A stretch of DNA of 8,701 nucleotides from Actinomycetes bacterium (GTDB lineage Bacteria; Actinomycetota; Acidimicrobiia; Spongiisociales; UBA5794): positions 1 through 8,701 of the forward strand of contig JAJRYI010000166.1 of assembly GCA_024275815.1 (NCBI GenBank). Reading direction: 5' to 3'. Below the pieces are notes generated by a model that did no database searches, was not told where the DNA came from, and saw only the letters and a list, made by a program, of their open reading frames with translations. Position numbers and translations under genes: made by a program. This document shows positions 1-5,781 of this stretch, one piece after another; positions within the stretch are counted from its first letter, which is position 1, and every line of letters begins with the position of its first letter.

Positions 1-648
1 ACGGTCCCGGTGACGACGACGACGGTCCCGGTGACGACGACGACGGTCCCGGTGACGACGACGACGGTCCCGGTGACGACGACGACGGTCCCGGTGACGA
101 CGACGACGGTCCCGGTGACGACGACGACGGTCCCGGCTGCGACGGTCGAGTTGAGTTGGCCCGGCATCCAGGCTGGCTCGACATGGGTGTGGCTGGGGAT
201 GGTCGAGGACGACGCGATCGCCGCGGTCACCGCAGTGCTTGGACCTCCGACGAACGACTCCGGGTGGATCGATTCCTTCTCACCGTACGGGACCTGTCCG
301 GGTTCAACGGTTCGTGGGGTGCACTGGGGAGACTTCATCATGTTGTTCACACAAGCCGACACCGACTTCTGGATGGGAGGAGTGCCTCACTTCTTTGCCT
401 ACTACTACGCAGGGACGAACCCCGCGCTTGCTACGACAGAGGGCATCACGATCGGATCGACACTCGAGGATCTCGAAGCGGCATACGGCGGGCCCGGTTT
501 GCGTATAGACGAGAACCCGTTCGATCCAAGCGCAGGTTTCTGGGCGTACCGTCTCTCCACATGGCTCGGCATGTCGGGGGGTGCAACCGGCCAAGCTCCC
601 TCCGACACGGTGGTGTCGATCAACGGTGGCCAAGGCTGTGGTGAGTAA
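1..648 (+). CDS. Secreted/lipoprotein-like protein with Thr-rich repeat linker, 5' truncated by window edge
   Basis: The reading frame is open to base 1, so the true start and any signal peptide lie outside the window; 215 codons plus TAA are visible. Residues 4-45 of the visible part are six perfect copies of a seven-residue unit (VTTTTVP), a typical flexible extracellular linker. A folded domain of about 165 residues follows, beginning near VELSWPGIQAG and ending INGGQGCGE. It is the tandem paralog of the gene at 712-1446: by eye about 90 of some 165 domain residues match, including DAIAAV, GGVPHFF, DLEAAYGGP, GQAP and the C-terminal INGGQGCGE. One mid-domain Cys and the near-terminal Cys are shared, so a disulfide outside the cell is plausible. 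I do not recognise the domain. The paralog's lipoprotein signal suggests this one is also exported; that is inference. Confidence 0.85.
   Translation, partial: TVPVTTTTVPVTTTTVPVTTTTVPVTTTTVPVTTTTVPVTTTTVPAATVELSWPGIQAGSTWVWLGMVEDDAIAAVTAVLGPPTNDSGWIDSFSPYGTCPGSTVRGVHWGDFIMLFTQADTDFWMGGVPHFFAYYYAGTNPALATTEGITIGSTLEDLEAAYGGPGLRIDENPFDPSAGFWAYRLSTWLGMSGGATGQAPSDTVVSINGGQGCGE
10..135 (+). repeat. Six perfect 21-bp tandem repeats coding VTTTTVP
   Basis: Six identical 21-base units (gtg, four acg, gtc, ccg) run head to tail, preceded by a 9-base tail of a seventh at 1-9, so the array continues beyond the window. The unit length is a multiple of three, so copy number changes would alter linker length without breaking the frame. 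Every Thr codon is ACG, unlike the mixed ACG/ACC/ACA linker of the neighbouring paralog, which suggests recent expansion. Confidence 0.97.
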
Positions 649-711
649 CGTGTCTCCTGTTCGGCTCCGGTGCGAGGATCCATGCCGACGCCATCCCGAA
701 GGGGGAAGACG

Positions 712-1446
712 ATGAAGAGGGTGATTCTCCTCATGGCCGTGGGGTCACTGGTGGCAGCAGCATGTACCTCGGGGGCCGACCCGTCTTCGACATCGGTGCC
801 GGAGACCCTGACCACGACATCGGCGACGGTTCCTGAAACGACGACGACACTGCCCCCAACGACCACCACAACGGTTGCCGAAACGACGACGACACTGCCC
901 CCAACGACCACCACGACTGTGGCTCCAACGACCACCACGACCACGGTCCCACCGACCGTGGAACTCAACGACGAAGGGATCCAGGCGGGAGATGTCTGGG
1001 TGTACTTCGGGTCCGATCCGGCGGACGCGATCGCTGCCGTGTCGAACGTTCTGGGAGCACCGACCATCGACAGTGGCTGGGTCGAGGAATCCATCTGTCT
1101 CGCGTCGACACGTACCGTGCGGTGGAACGACCTCTGGATGCTGTTCACGACAGGTGACACCGGCTTCTGGACCGGTGGAGTACCCCACTTCTTCACGTTC
1201 TACTACTCCGGACCCAACCCGGAGATCTTCACGACCAAGGGTGTGGGCCTCAGCTCGACGGTCGCCGACCTCGAGGCGGCGTACGGCGGACCGATGTTCG
1301 AGCTCACCGAAAGCCCGTTCGTTCCGGGGGAAGGGTCATGGTCGTACGATCTTCAGGACTGGACCGGTCTGTGGGGGTACACCTCGGGGCAGGCGCCCAC
1401 AGATACGGTGATCGCGATCAACGGTGGCCAGGGGTGTGGGGAGTAG
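712..1446 (+). CDS. Lipoprotein with Thr-rich linker and domain of unknown function (tandem paralog of 1-648)
   Basis: A 244-residue protein starting at ATG 712, chosen because a purine-rich ribosome site (gaaggggga, 698-706) lies just upstream and the product then begins with a clean signal peptide. An upstream in-frame GTG at 670 would add 14 poorly fitting residues. Residues 1-18 are a lipoprotein signal (KR, hydrophobic core, lipobox-like VAAAC with Cys18 as lipidated residue). Residues about 28-82 are a Thr/Pro linker, and about 83-244 a globular domain shared with the upstream gene. Cys129 and Cys242 are conserved between the two and may pair. The order signal, long linker, domain implies display outside the membrane. 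The 63-base gap after the upstream paralog and same direction suggest a duplicated unit and possibly one transcript. Function unknown; no catalytic motif was recognised. Confidence 0.9.
   Translation: MKRVILLMAVGSLVAAACTSGADPSSTSVPETLTTTSATVPETTTTLPPTTTTTVAETTTTLPPTTTTTVAPTTTTTTVPPTVELNDEGIQAGDVWVYFGSDPADAIAAVSNVLGAPTIDSGWVEESICLASTRTVRWNDLWMLFTTGDTGFWTGGVPHFFTFYYSGPNPEIFTTKGVGLSSTVADLEAAYGGPMFELTESPFVPGEGSWSYDLQDWTGLWGYTSGQAPTDTVIAINGGQGCGE
835..914 (+). repeat. Imperfect 45-bp repeat inside the Thr-rich linker
   Basis: A 35-base stretch starting gaaacgacgacgacactgcc at 835 recurs identically at 880, a period of 45 bases (15 codons, ETTTTLPPTTTTTVA). A third, partial and degenerate unit follows to about 950. 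This is an independent linker repeat from the 21-bp array of the upstream paralog. Confidence 0.9.
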
Positions 1447-1470
1447 GCGAATCGCTCGGACCGGCCAGAT

Positions 1471-2142
1471 TCAGGAGTACCGCTCGTCGATCTTGCTCGC
1501 TGCGATGTCGAGGTTGGCTGCGGTGATGGTCGGTTCAGGGAACGATGTGCTGTACCGCTGACCGGGCCTCTCGATGAACACGCCATCGCTCCCGGCCGCC
1601 ATTGCGCCGGCGATGTCCCAATCGTGTGCAGCGACCATGACGAGGTTCGATGGCTCGATCCCGAGTCGCTCGGCCGCTGTCCGATACACCGAACGGTGGG
1701 GCTTGAACCGGCGAACCATGTCGACCGACATGATCGCGTCGAAGCGATCACTGATACCGGCGTTGGCAAGCTGCGCTTCTGCCGTGGACTGTGGTGAGTT
1801 CGTCAGCGCAGCAAGCGTGAAGCCGGAGGACCGTAGTCGATCGAGTCCACCCGGAACGTCCGAGTGAGCGGGGAGGGTCGTCAGCAGTGATCGAATCGTG
1901 GTGAGGTCGGCATCGTCTAGCTGTGTTCCGCACGTGCCGGCGACGGTGCTCAGCGCTGCGGCTGCGAGCTCTGTGAACGGGGTGTAGCGGTCGACGACGC
2001 AAGAGACGAACGAAAGTCTGAGGAGTTCGGAGAACCATGCCGAGGCGGTCGGGTTGTCGTCGAACCGTTCGCCGAACCACCCCCGGATGGGGGCGAGGTC
2101 GAGGAGTGTCTCGTTGACGTCGAAGACGATGGTGTGTGCCAT
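1471..2142 (-). CDS. HAD-superfamily hydrolase, haloacid dehalogenase type II-like
   Basis: A 223-residue protein, the usual size of type II (L-2-haloacid) dehalogenases. HAD motif I is FDVNETLLD with the nucleophile Asp8; motif II is LTNS (Thr114, Asn115); motif III is Lys147 within FKPHRSVY, with Tyr153 six residues on as in L-2-haloacid dehalogenases; motif IV is VAAHDWD with Asp176. The cap helices lie between about 16 and 95. Family knowledge: such enzymes release halide from 2-haloacids through an aspartyl-ester intermediate, in the cytosol. Against a true dehalogenase, the position expected to hold the substrate-binding Arg (R41 in the Pseudomonas YL enzyme, after Trp) is Phe37 here, and the Ser-Ser-Asn of motif IV is Ala-Ala-His. 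It may therefore act on another substrate, for example as a phosphatase-type HAD. The start has no ribosome site, but a -10 box lies right before it. It converges on the 712-1446 gene with 24 bases between stops. Confidence 0.88.
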   Translation of the reverse strand: MAHTIVFDVNETLLDLAPIRGWFGERFDDNPTASAWFSELLRLSFVSCVVDRYTPFTELAAAALSTVAGTCGTQLDDADLTTIRSLLTTLPAHSDVPGGLDRLRSSGFTLAALTNSPQSTAEAQLANAGISDRFDAIMSVDMVRRFKPHRSVYRTAAERLGIEPSNLVMVAAHDWDIAGAMAAGSDGVFIERPGQRYSTSFPEPTITAANLDIAASKIDERYS

Positions 2143-2148
2143 GGGATG

Positions 2149-2154
2149 ACGCTA
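2149..2154 (-). promoter_or_regulatory. -10 box for leaderless HAD gene
   Basis: On the minus strand TAGCGT (TAnnnT) ends six bases before the ATG at 2142, and no Shine-Dalgarno sequence is present. That spacing would put transcription start at or next to the A of the ATG, the layout of leaderless actinobacterial genes. No clear -35 box is seen. Confidence 0.5.
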
Positions 2155-2173
2155 CACGTTCGATCGTCCGGGG

Positions 2174-2179
2174 TACAGT
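2174..2179 (+). promoter_or_regulatory. Possible -10 box for the 2228 lipoprotein gene
   Basis: TACAGT fits TAnnnT and would start transcription near 2186, giving a leader of about 40 bases with the ribosome site GAGAGGA. No good -35 match is visible at the expected distance. Confidence 0.35.
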
Positions 2180-2227
2180 CGGGGGCTGTGCCTGCCGATG
2201 AGGTAGGACTGAGTGAGAGGAATCTAC

Positions 2228-2746
2228 GTGAAACGTCTCGTACCCGTGTTAGTCGCGGTAGCTCTCGTACTGGCAGCGTGCCAGTCGGCTACCGAGAACT
2301 TGACGGAGAAGCTGATCGAACAGTCCGCAGGTGTCGACGATGTGAACATCGATACGAACTCCGGTGAGCTCAATATCGAAACCGATGAGGGTTCGATCAG
2401 CATCGGCGGCGGCGAGATCCCCGACGGCTTCCCCATACCGCTTCCCGACGGTGGTGAGGTGATGAGCGTGTTCGATGCGCCCCAGAGCACGCTGGTGTCA
2501 CTCCTCTATCGGGGGGATCGCTACGACGAGTTGGTCGTTTACTTCGACGATTGGTCGAGCAGTCAGGGCGGTGACTGGAGCAGGGGCACCAGCTCTTTCG
2601 ACCAGGGTGACGGCACGATGGTTCGGACGGCCAACTGGTTCGGTGATGACATGGCGATCACGATCACCGATTGTATCGACCCTGATTCGAACGGCGACGC
2701 CATGAACGCCGTATGCGTTTCGGCAGCCACCGGTTCCGGCTCCTAG
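2228..2746 (+). CDS. Small lipoprotein of unknown function
   Basis: A 172-residue protein from GTG 2228, preferred over the in-frame GTG at 2213 because GAGAGGA (2215-2221) sits six bases upstream and the product then starts directly with a signal peptide. Residues 1-18 are KR, a hydrophobic stretch and the lipobox LAAC, so Cys18 is the predicted lipidated residue. The mature part begins with an acidic, polar segment (about 20-60) with short alternating strands (DVNIDTNSGELNIE, GSISIGGG). The Pro/Gly segment EIPDGFPIPLPDGG follows at 63-76, then a mixed domain with Cys149 and Cys163 near the end that may form a disulfide. The IPDGFPIPLPDGG segment resembles one I associate with uncharacterised actinobacterial lipoproteins; this is recollection, not a search. 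It is transcribed away from the HAD gene and lies 377 bases before rpmJ. Function unknown. Confidence 0.9.
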   Translation: MKRLVPVLVAVALVLAACQSATENLTEKLIEQSAGVDDVNIDTNSGELNIETDEGSISIGGGEIPDGFPIPLPDGGEVMSVFDAPQSTLVSLLYRGDRYDELVVYFDDWSSSQGGDWSRGTSSFDQGDGTMVRTANWFGDDMAITITDCIDPDSNGDAMNAVCVSAATGSGS

Positions 2747-2755
2747 GCACATCGC

Positions 2756-2884
2756 GAGGATCAGGGGATAGGGAGCAGTCGGTGATTTCTCAGCTCTCAG
2801 TCGGAAACCCGGGCAATCTCTGGATGCCTGCGCTTCGTCGGTGAACGGCAAACGGAGAACGACTGCTCCCCAATCGCGATCCTC
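2756..2884. repeat. Long imperfect inverted repeat (about 129 bp) in the lipoprotein-rpmJ gap
   Basis: Outer arms gaggatc (2756-2762) and gatcctc (2878-2884) are perfect complements. After an 8/7-base internal loop, gggagcagtcg (2771-2781) pairs perfectly with cgactgctccc (2860-2870), and ttctc (2787-2791) pairs with gagaa (2855-2859) across a one-sided 5-base bulge. A smaller hairpin, cgggc/gcctg, is possible inside. The loop is too long and the T-run absent for a simple terminator. It may be a small structured RNA, a MITE-like or REP-like palindrome, or chance; no gene is seen in it. Confidence 0.6.
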
Positions 2885-2905
2885 CAAGCACCTCCTTTCC
2901 CTCCC

Positions 2906-2935
2906 TTGCTGTTAGGAGCGGAGGTTCCCTACACT
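2906..2935 (+). promoter_or_regulatory. Promoter of the rpmJ-rplQ (alpha) operon
   Basis: TTGCTG at 2906-2911 and TACACT at 2930-2935 are separated by 18 bases, a good match to a housekeeping sigma-70-type promoter in an actinobacterium. The predicted start is near 2941-2943, giving a leader of about 180 bases before rpmJ. It lies just after the long inverted repeat and is the only convincing promoter seen upstream of the operon. Confidence 0.6.
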
Positions 2936-2940
2936 TGCCT

Positions 2941-3123
2941 CAGCAGTCCGGCGACGGGCTGTGCTTTCTTGTGACAATTCGACGTCGTGGATATCGACGG
3001 ATTGCGACACAGACGTGTTCGCCTCCCGAGATGTAGACGTCAAACACTCCGGGTATTCGGTTTCGGATCCCATGGTGTCTGGCGACGACGTCCCAACCAG
3101 GTACCGAGGCAGGATCACCGAAT
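2941..3123 (+). promoter_or_regulatory. Structured 5' leader of the alpha operon, with helix covering the rpmJ ribosome site
   Basis: Four helices can be drawn by eye. (a) 2941-2961: CAGC and CCG pair with CGG and GCTG, closing a GCGA (GNRA) tetraloop. (b) 2970-3011: tgtg, caattcg and cg pair with cg, cggattg and caca, with small internal loops. (c) 3012-3041: gacgt/acgtc, or the competing gtgtt/aacac at 3015-3047. (d) 3055-3123: attcggt pairs with accgaat, gatcc with ggatc, and TGGTGTCTGG (3073-3082) with CCAGGTACCG (3097-3106, including wobbles). Helix (d) ends directly at the rpmJ ATG and holds its only plausible Shine-Dalgarno, AGGA (3111-3114), mostly in paired form. This is the expected design for translational control of an r-protein operon; the ligand is unknown. 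No coding sequence was supported here. Confidence 0.6.
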
Positions 3124-3237
3124 ATGAAAGTTAGAGCCTCCGCAAAGAAGATGTGCGACAACTGTCGTGTCATCCGTCGGCACGGCCGAGTCTGGGTGAT
3201 CTGTCAGAACCCTCGCCATAAGCAGCGTCAGGGGTAA
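3124..3237 (+). CDS. rpmJ: 50S ribosomal protein L36 (bL36)
   Basis: A 37-residue protein, the standard L36 length: [20 protein letters not shown] then a basic tail ending NPRHKQRQG. The zinc-binding set Cys11, Cys14, Cys27 and His32 is complete, so this is the zinc-containing (C+) form. L36 binds 23S rRNA in the large subunit. It is the first gene of the operon and is followed after five bases by rpsM. Its own ribosome site, AGGA at 3111-3114, lies within the leader helix that ends at its start codon, so its translation may be controlled by folding. Confidence 0.97.
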   Translation: MKVRASAKKMCDNCRVIRRHGRVWVICQNPRHKQRQG

Positions 3238-3242
3238 CACGC

Positions 3243-3620
3243 ATGGCACGTATCGCAGGCGTCGATCTTCCCAGGGACAAGCGAGTCGAAATCGGACTCA
3301 CCTATGTCTTTGGAATCGGACGTTCGAGGTCGCATCAGGTCCTCGACGCTCTCGACATCGACTACAACACCAAGGTCCGTGACCTGACAGATGCCGAGGT
3401 TCTCCGCATCCGTCAGTTCATCGACAGCAACTACAAGATCGAGGGCGATCTCCGCAGAGACGTCGCTCAGAACATCAAGCGGAAGATCGAGATCGGTTGC
3501 TACCAGGGTCTCAGGCACCGCAGAGGTCTGCCCGTTCGCGGTCAAAGGACACATACGAACGCCCGCACCCGCAAGGGCAAGCGTGTCGCGATCGCAGGCA
3601 AGAAGAAGGTCACGAAGTAA
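3243..3620 (+). CDS. rpsM: 30S ribosomal protein S13 (uS13)
   Basis: A 125-residue protein of normal S13 length. It starts [20 protein letters not shown], contains the helix-two-turns-helix region with FGIGRSRS (about 23-30), the [19 protein letters not shown] block (about 85-103), and a Lys/Arg-rich tail ending KKKVTK that reaches the tRNA site. S13 sits in the 30S head and forms intersubunit bridges with the 50S. A ribosome site, AGGGG at about 3229-3233, overlaps the end of rpmJ. Its TAA overlaps the ATG of rpsK by one base (TAATG), which suggests coupled translation. Confidence 0.98.
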   Translation: MARIAGVDLPRDKRVEIGLTYVFGIGRSRSHQVLDALDIDYNTKVRDLTDAEVLRIRQFIDSNYKIEGDLRRDVAQNIKRKIEIGCYQGLRHRRGLPVRGQRTHTNARTRKGKRVAIAGKKKVTK

Positions 3621-4180
3621 TGACCACATCAGATACAGCCCCTGAGGCCTCAACCCCAGAGACTGCTGCCCCCGAGGTGACCGTCCCGGACGCCACACCT
3701 GCTGAAGCAGCGACCTCCGAGACAACCCCTCAGCCGACACCGGAGGCTCCTGCATCCGAAACGGCGGCGCTGGCACCAGCTGCGCCCGCTCCCGATGGTG
3801 CCCCGGTGCCTCGTCGGCGCAAAGGGAAACGCACGATCACCCACGGTCAGGTCCATATCAAGGCGACGTTCAACAACACCATCCTGACCCTCACCGACCA
3901 GGACGGCAAGGTCGCCGGATGGACGTCTGGCGGATCGGTCGGGTTCAAGGGCTCACGCAAGTCCACGCCGTATGCGGCACAGATCGCAGCCGAACAAGCA
4001 GCCCGCAAGGCCGGCGAGATGGGTATGCGCAAGCTCGACGTCATCGTCCGTGGCTCCTGCTCCGGCCGTGAGACGGCGATCAGAACGCTCCAGAACATGG
4101 GCATCGAGATCACCGGTATCAAGGATGTGACACCGGTGCCTCACAACGGCTGCCGTCCCAAGAAGCGGAAGGGTCGTTAA
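3620..4180 (+). CDS. rpsK: 30S ribosomal protein S11 (uS11) with acidic N-terminal extension
   Basis: A 186-residue product; usual bacterial S11 is about 125-135. The start is ATG 3620, overlapping the rpsM stop (TAATG), with AAGG at 3606-3609. Residues 1-64 are an Ala/Pro/Thr/Glu-rich low-complexity segment with ten acidic and no basic residues. The S11 core begins near [13 protein letters not shown] (64-76) and includes [13 protein letters not shown] (81-93), [14 protein letters not shown] (108-121) and the C-terminal [13 protein letters not shown]11 lies on the 30S platform, binds 16S rRNA and helps shape the E/P-site mRNA path. The usual GPGSGRE loop reads GSCSGRE here (145-151). A GTG at 3806 in frame would give a 124-residue standard S11 but has no visible ribosome site, so the long form is preferred. 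Confidence 0.95.
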   Translation: MTTSDTAPEASTPETAAPEVTVPDATPAEAATSETTPQPTPEAPASETAALAPAAPAPDGAPVPRRRKGKRTITHGQVHIKATFNNTILTLTDQDGKVAGWTSGGSVGFKGSRKSTPYAAQIAAEQAARKAGEMGMRKLDVIVRGSCSGRETAIRTLQNMGIEITGIKDVTPVPHNGCRPKKRKGR

Positions 4181-4182
4181 CC

Positions 4183-4788
4183 ATGGCTCGTTACACAGGA
4201 CCGAGGACCAAGCGCAGCCGCAGGGCGCGTCAACTCCTCGATGAGAACAAGGCAAAGTACTTCGACCGCCGGCCGTACCCACCCGGTCAGCATGGTCGTG
4301 GACGTATCCGTGAGTCCCAGTATCAGATTCAGCTCCGTGAGAAGCAGAAACTGAAGTTCATGTACGGCGTGCTCGAGAAGCAGTTCCGTCGGTACTACAA
4401 GAACGCTGCCAAGGCGTCCGGGATCACCGGCACCAACCTGCTCGTGATCCTTGAAACCCGTCTCGACAACGTCGTGTACAGAGCAGGGCTCGCGAGCACG
4501 CGACCTCAGGCAAGGCAACTGGTCAACCATGGCCACTTCCTCGTCAACGGTAAGAAGGTCGACATCCCGTCCTACCAGGTTCGCCCTGGTGACGTGGTGA
4601 GCGTCAAGGAACGTAGCCAGGAAATTCTCCCCATTCAGCACGCCATCGACACCGTTGGTCGCTCCGTTCCCGATTGGCTCAACGTCGACACGGGAGATCG
4701 AGTGATCACCGTCGACACGTTGCCTTCCCGGGAGCAGATCGACACCGAGATCAAAGAACAACTCATCGTCGAGCTCTACTCCAAGTAG
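4183..4788 (+). CDS. rpsD: 30S ribosomal protein S4 (uS4)
   Basis: A 201-residue S4, normal length, beginning MARYTGPRTKRSRRARQLL and carrying the signature YPPGQHG (32-38), LREKQKLKFMYG (51-62) and the S4 RNA-binding domain at about 92-155 (ETRLDNVVYRAGLASTRPQA, VNHGHFLVNGKKV). It has no cysteine at all, so it is the zinc-independent (C-) form. S4 nucleates 30S assembly by binding the 5' domain of 16S rRNA and is the translational repressor of the alpha operon in Escherichia coli. It starts two bases after rpsK, with ggaaggg upstream as ribosome site. A role in binding the leader before rpmJ is possible but untested. Confidence 0.98.
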   Translation: MARYTGPRTKRSRRARQLLDENKAKYFDRRPYPPGQHGRGRIRESQYQIQLREKQKLKFMYGVLEKQFRRYYKNAAKASGITGTNLLVILETRLDNVVYRAGLASTRPQARQLVNHGHFLVNGKKVDIPSYQVRPGDVVSVKERSQEILPIQHAIDTVGRSVPDWLNVDTGDRVITVDTLPSREQIDTEIKEQLIVELYSK

Positions 4789-4824
4789 AACGACGAAGCC
4801 GTATCACCGAACACAGGAGCGAAC

Positions 4825-5781
4825 GTGCTCATCACTCAACGCCCCACAATTGAAGAGGAACAGCTCACAGACGACCGATCGAAGTTCGTCATCGAGCCCC
4901 TCGAGCCAGGCTTCGGCTATACGCTCGGGAACACCATGCGGCGCACGTTGCTGTCACGGGTACCCGGCGCAGCCATCACGTCTGTCCGTATCGATGGTGT
5001 TCAACATGAGTTCTCCACGATCGAAGGTGTCGTGGAGGATGTTGTTGACTTCATCCTCAATCTCAAGCAGGTCGTACTGCGCATCGACGTCGATGAGCCT
5101 CAGACCCTCTACCTCTCAGCAAAGGGAGCGGGAGAGGTCACGGCAGCCGACCTCAAGGTCCCTGCAGACGTCGAGGTCGTCAACGGCGACCTGCATCTGG
5201 CAACGATGTCGGCATCCGGCAAGCTCGAGGTCGAACTGACCGCCGAGCGTGGCGTCGGGTACCGCAGCGCAGAGAAGAACAAGAAGAGCGACACGATCGG
5301 TGTCATCCCGATCGACTCGATCTTCTCACCGGTACGCAAGGTCGCCTACCGCGTCGAGAGCACCCAGGTCGGTCAGCGAATCGACTTCGACAAGCTCATC
5401 CTCGACGTCGAGACCGACAGCTCGATCACACCGTCAGAGGGGATCTCGTCGGCTGGGGGGACGTTGCGGAACCTCTTCGAGCTCATTGCAGACATGGACG
5501 ACTACGACGCTCTGGTTCCCGACGACCTCGCACCTGTCGAGGCCTCCGGCCAGGAGCATCTCGATCTCCCGATCGAGGCACTCGATCTGTCGGAGCGGCC
5601 TCGCAACTGCTTGCGTCGAGCGCAGGTTCAGACGGTCGGTGAGCTGATCGAGAAGACCGAAGAGGATCTTCTCAACATCACGAACTTCGGCCAGAAGTCC
5701 CTCGAGGAAGTCGTCGCCAAGCTCGACGAGCTCGGCTTCAGTCTCAAGAACTACGCCGATGCCGATGGGAGCGTTGGATAA
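4825..5781 (+). CDS. rpoA: DNA-directed RNA polymerase subunit alpha
   Basis: A 318-residue alpha subunit from GTG 4825, supported by AGGAG at 4815-4819. The N-terminal domain (1 to about 235) has the dimerisation/assembly signature [19 protein letters not shown] (26-44) and [17 protein letters not shown] (168-184). An acidic linker leads to the C-terminal domain (about 247-310). DNA-contacting residues align with those known in E. coli: Arg258 and Asn261 (RPRNC) for R265 and N268, and Gly289, Lys291 and Ser292 (NFGQKS) for G296, K298 and S299. The protein should therefore read UP elements and contact activators. A 36-base gap follows rpsD, the largest in the operon, and the stop overlaps the start of rplQ (TAATG). 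Confidence 0.98.
   Translation: MLITQRPTIEEEQLTDDRSKFVIEPLEPGFGYTLGNTMRRTLLSRVPGAAITSVRIDGVQHEFSTIEGVVEDVVDFILNLKQVVLRIDVDEPQTLYLSAKGAGEVTAADLKVPADVEVVNGDLHLATMSASGKLEVELTAERGVGYRSAEKNKKSDTIGVIPIDSIFSPVRKVAYRVESTQVGQRIDFDKLILDVETDSSITPSEGISSAGGTLRNLFELIADMDDYDALVPDDLAPVEASGQEHLDLPIEALDLSERPRNCLRRAQVQTVGELIEKTEEDLLNITNFGQKSLEEVVAKLDELGFSLKNYADADGSVG

Noticed and set aside
10..135. 21-bp direct repeats as a CRISPR array
   Set aside because: Units are directly adjacent with no spacers and are in-frame protein-coding.
405..1196. A 263-codon minus-strand frame with Val-rich runs
   Set aside because: The Val runs are the reverse complement of Thr codons in the linker of the lipoprotein genes; the plus-strand paralogs are clearly the coding frames.
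2756..2884. Inverted repeat as a classical intrinsic terminator for the lipoprotein gene
   Set aside because: The loop is around 60-80 bases and no T-run follows; terminators have short loops and a U-tract.
3072..3134. Short plus-strand frame before rpmJ ending RGRITEYES, recalling the RGRITYR end of IF-1 (infA), or a 20-residue leader peptide from ATG 3072
   Set aside because: Only a few residues resemble IF-1; the preceding open frame has none of the IF-1 S1-fold signature, and the frame overlaps the rpmJ start. There is no good ribosome site. The leader-hairpin explanation accounts for the bases better.
2912..3173. Overlapping minus-strand frames of 68 and 77 codons before and into rpmJ
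   Set aside because: No ribosome site or recognisable family; one starts inside rpmJ antisense. The region is better explained as promoter and structured leader.
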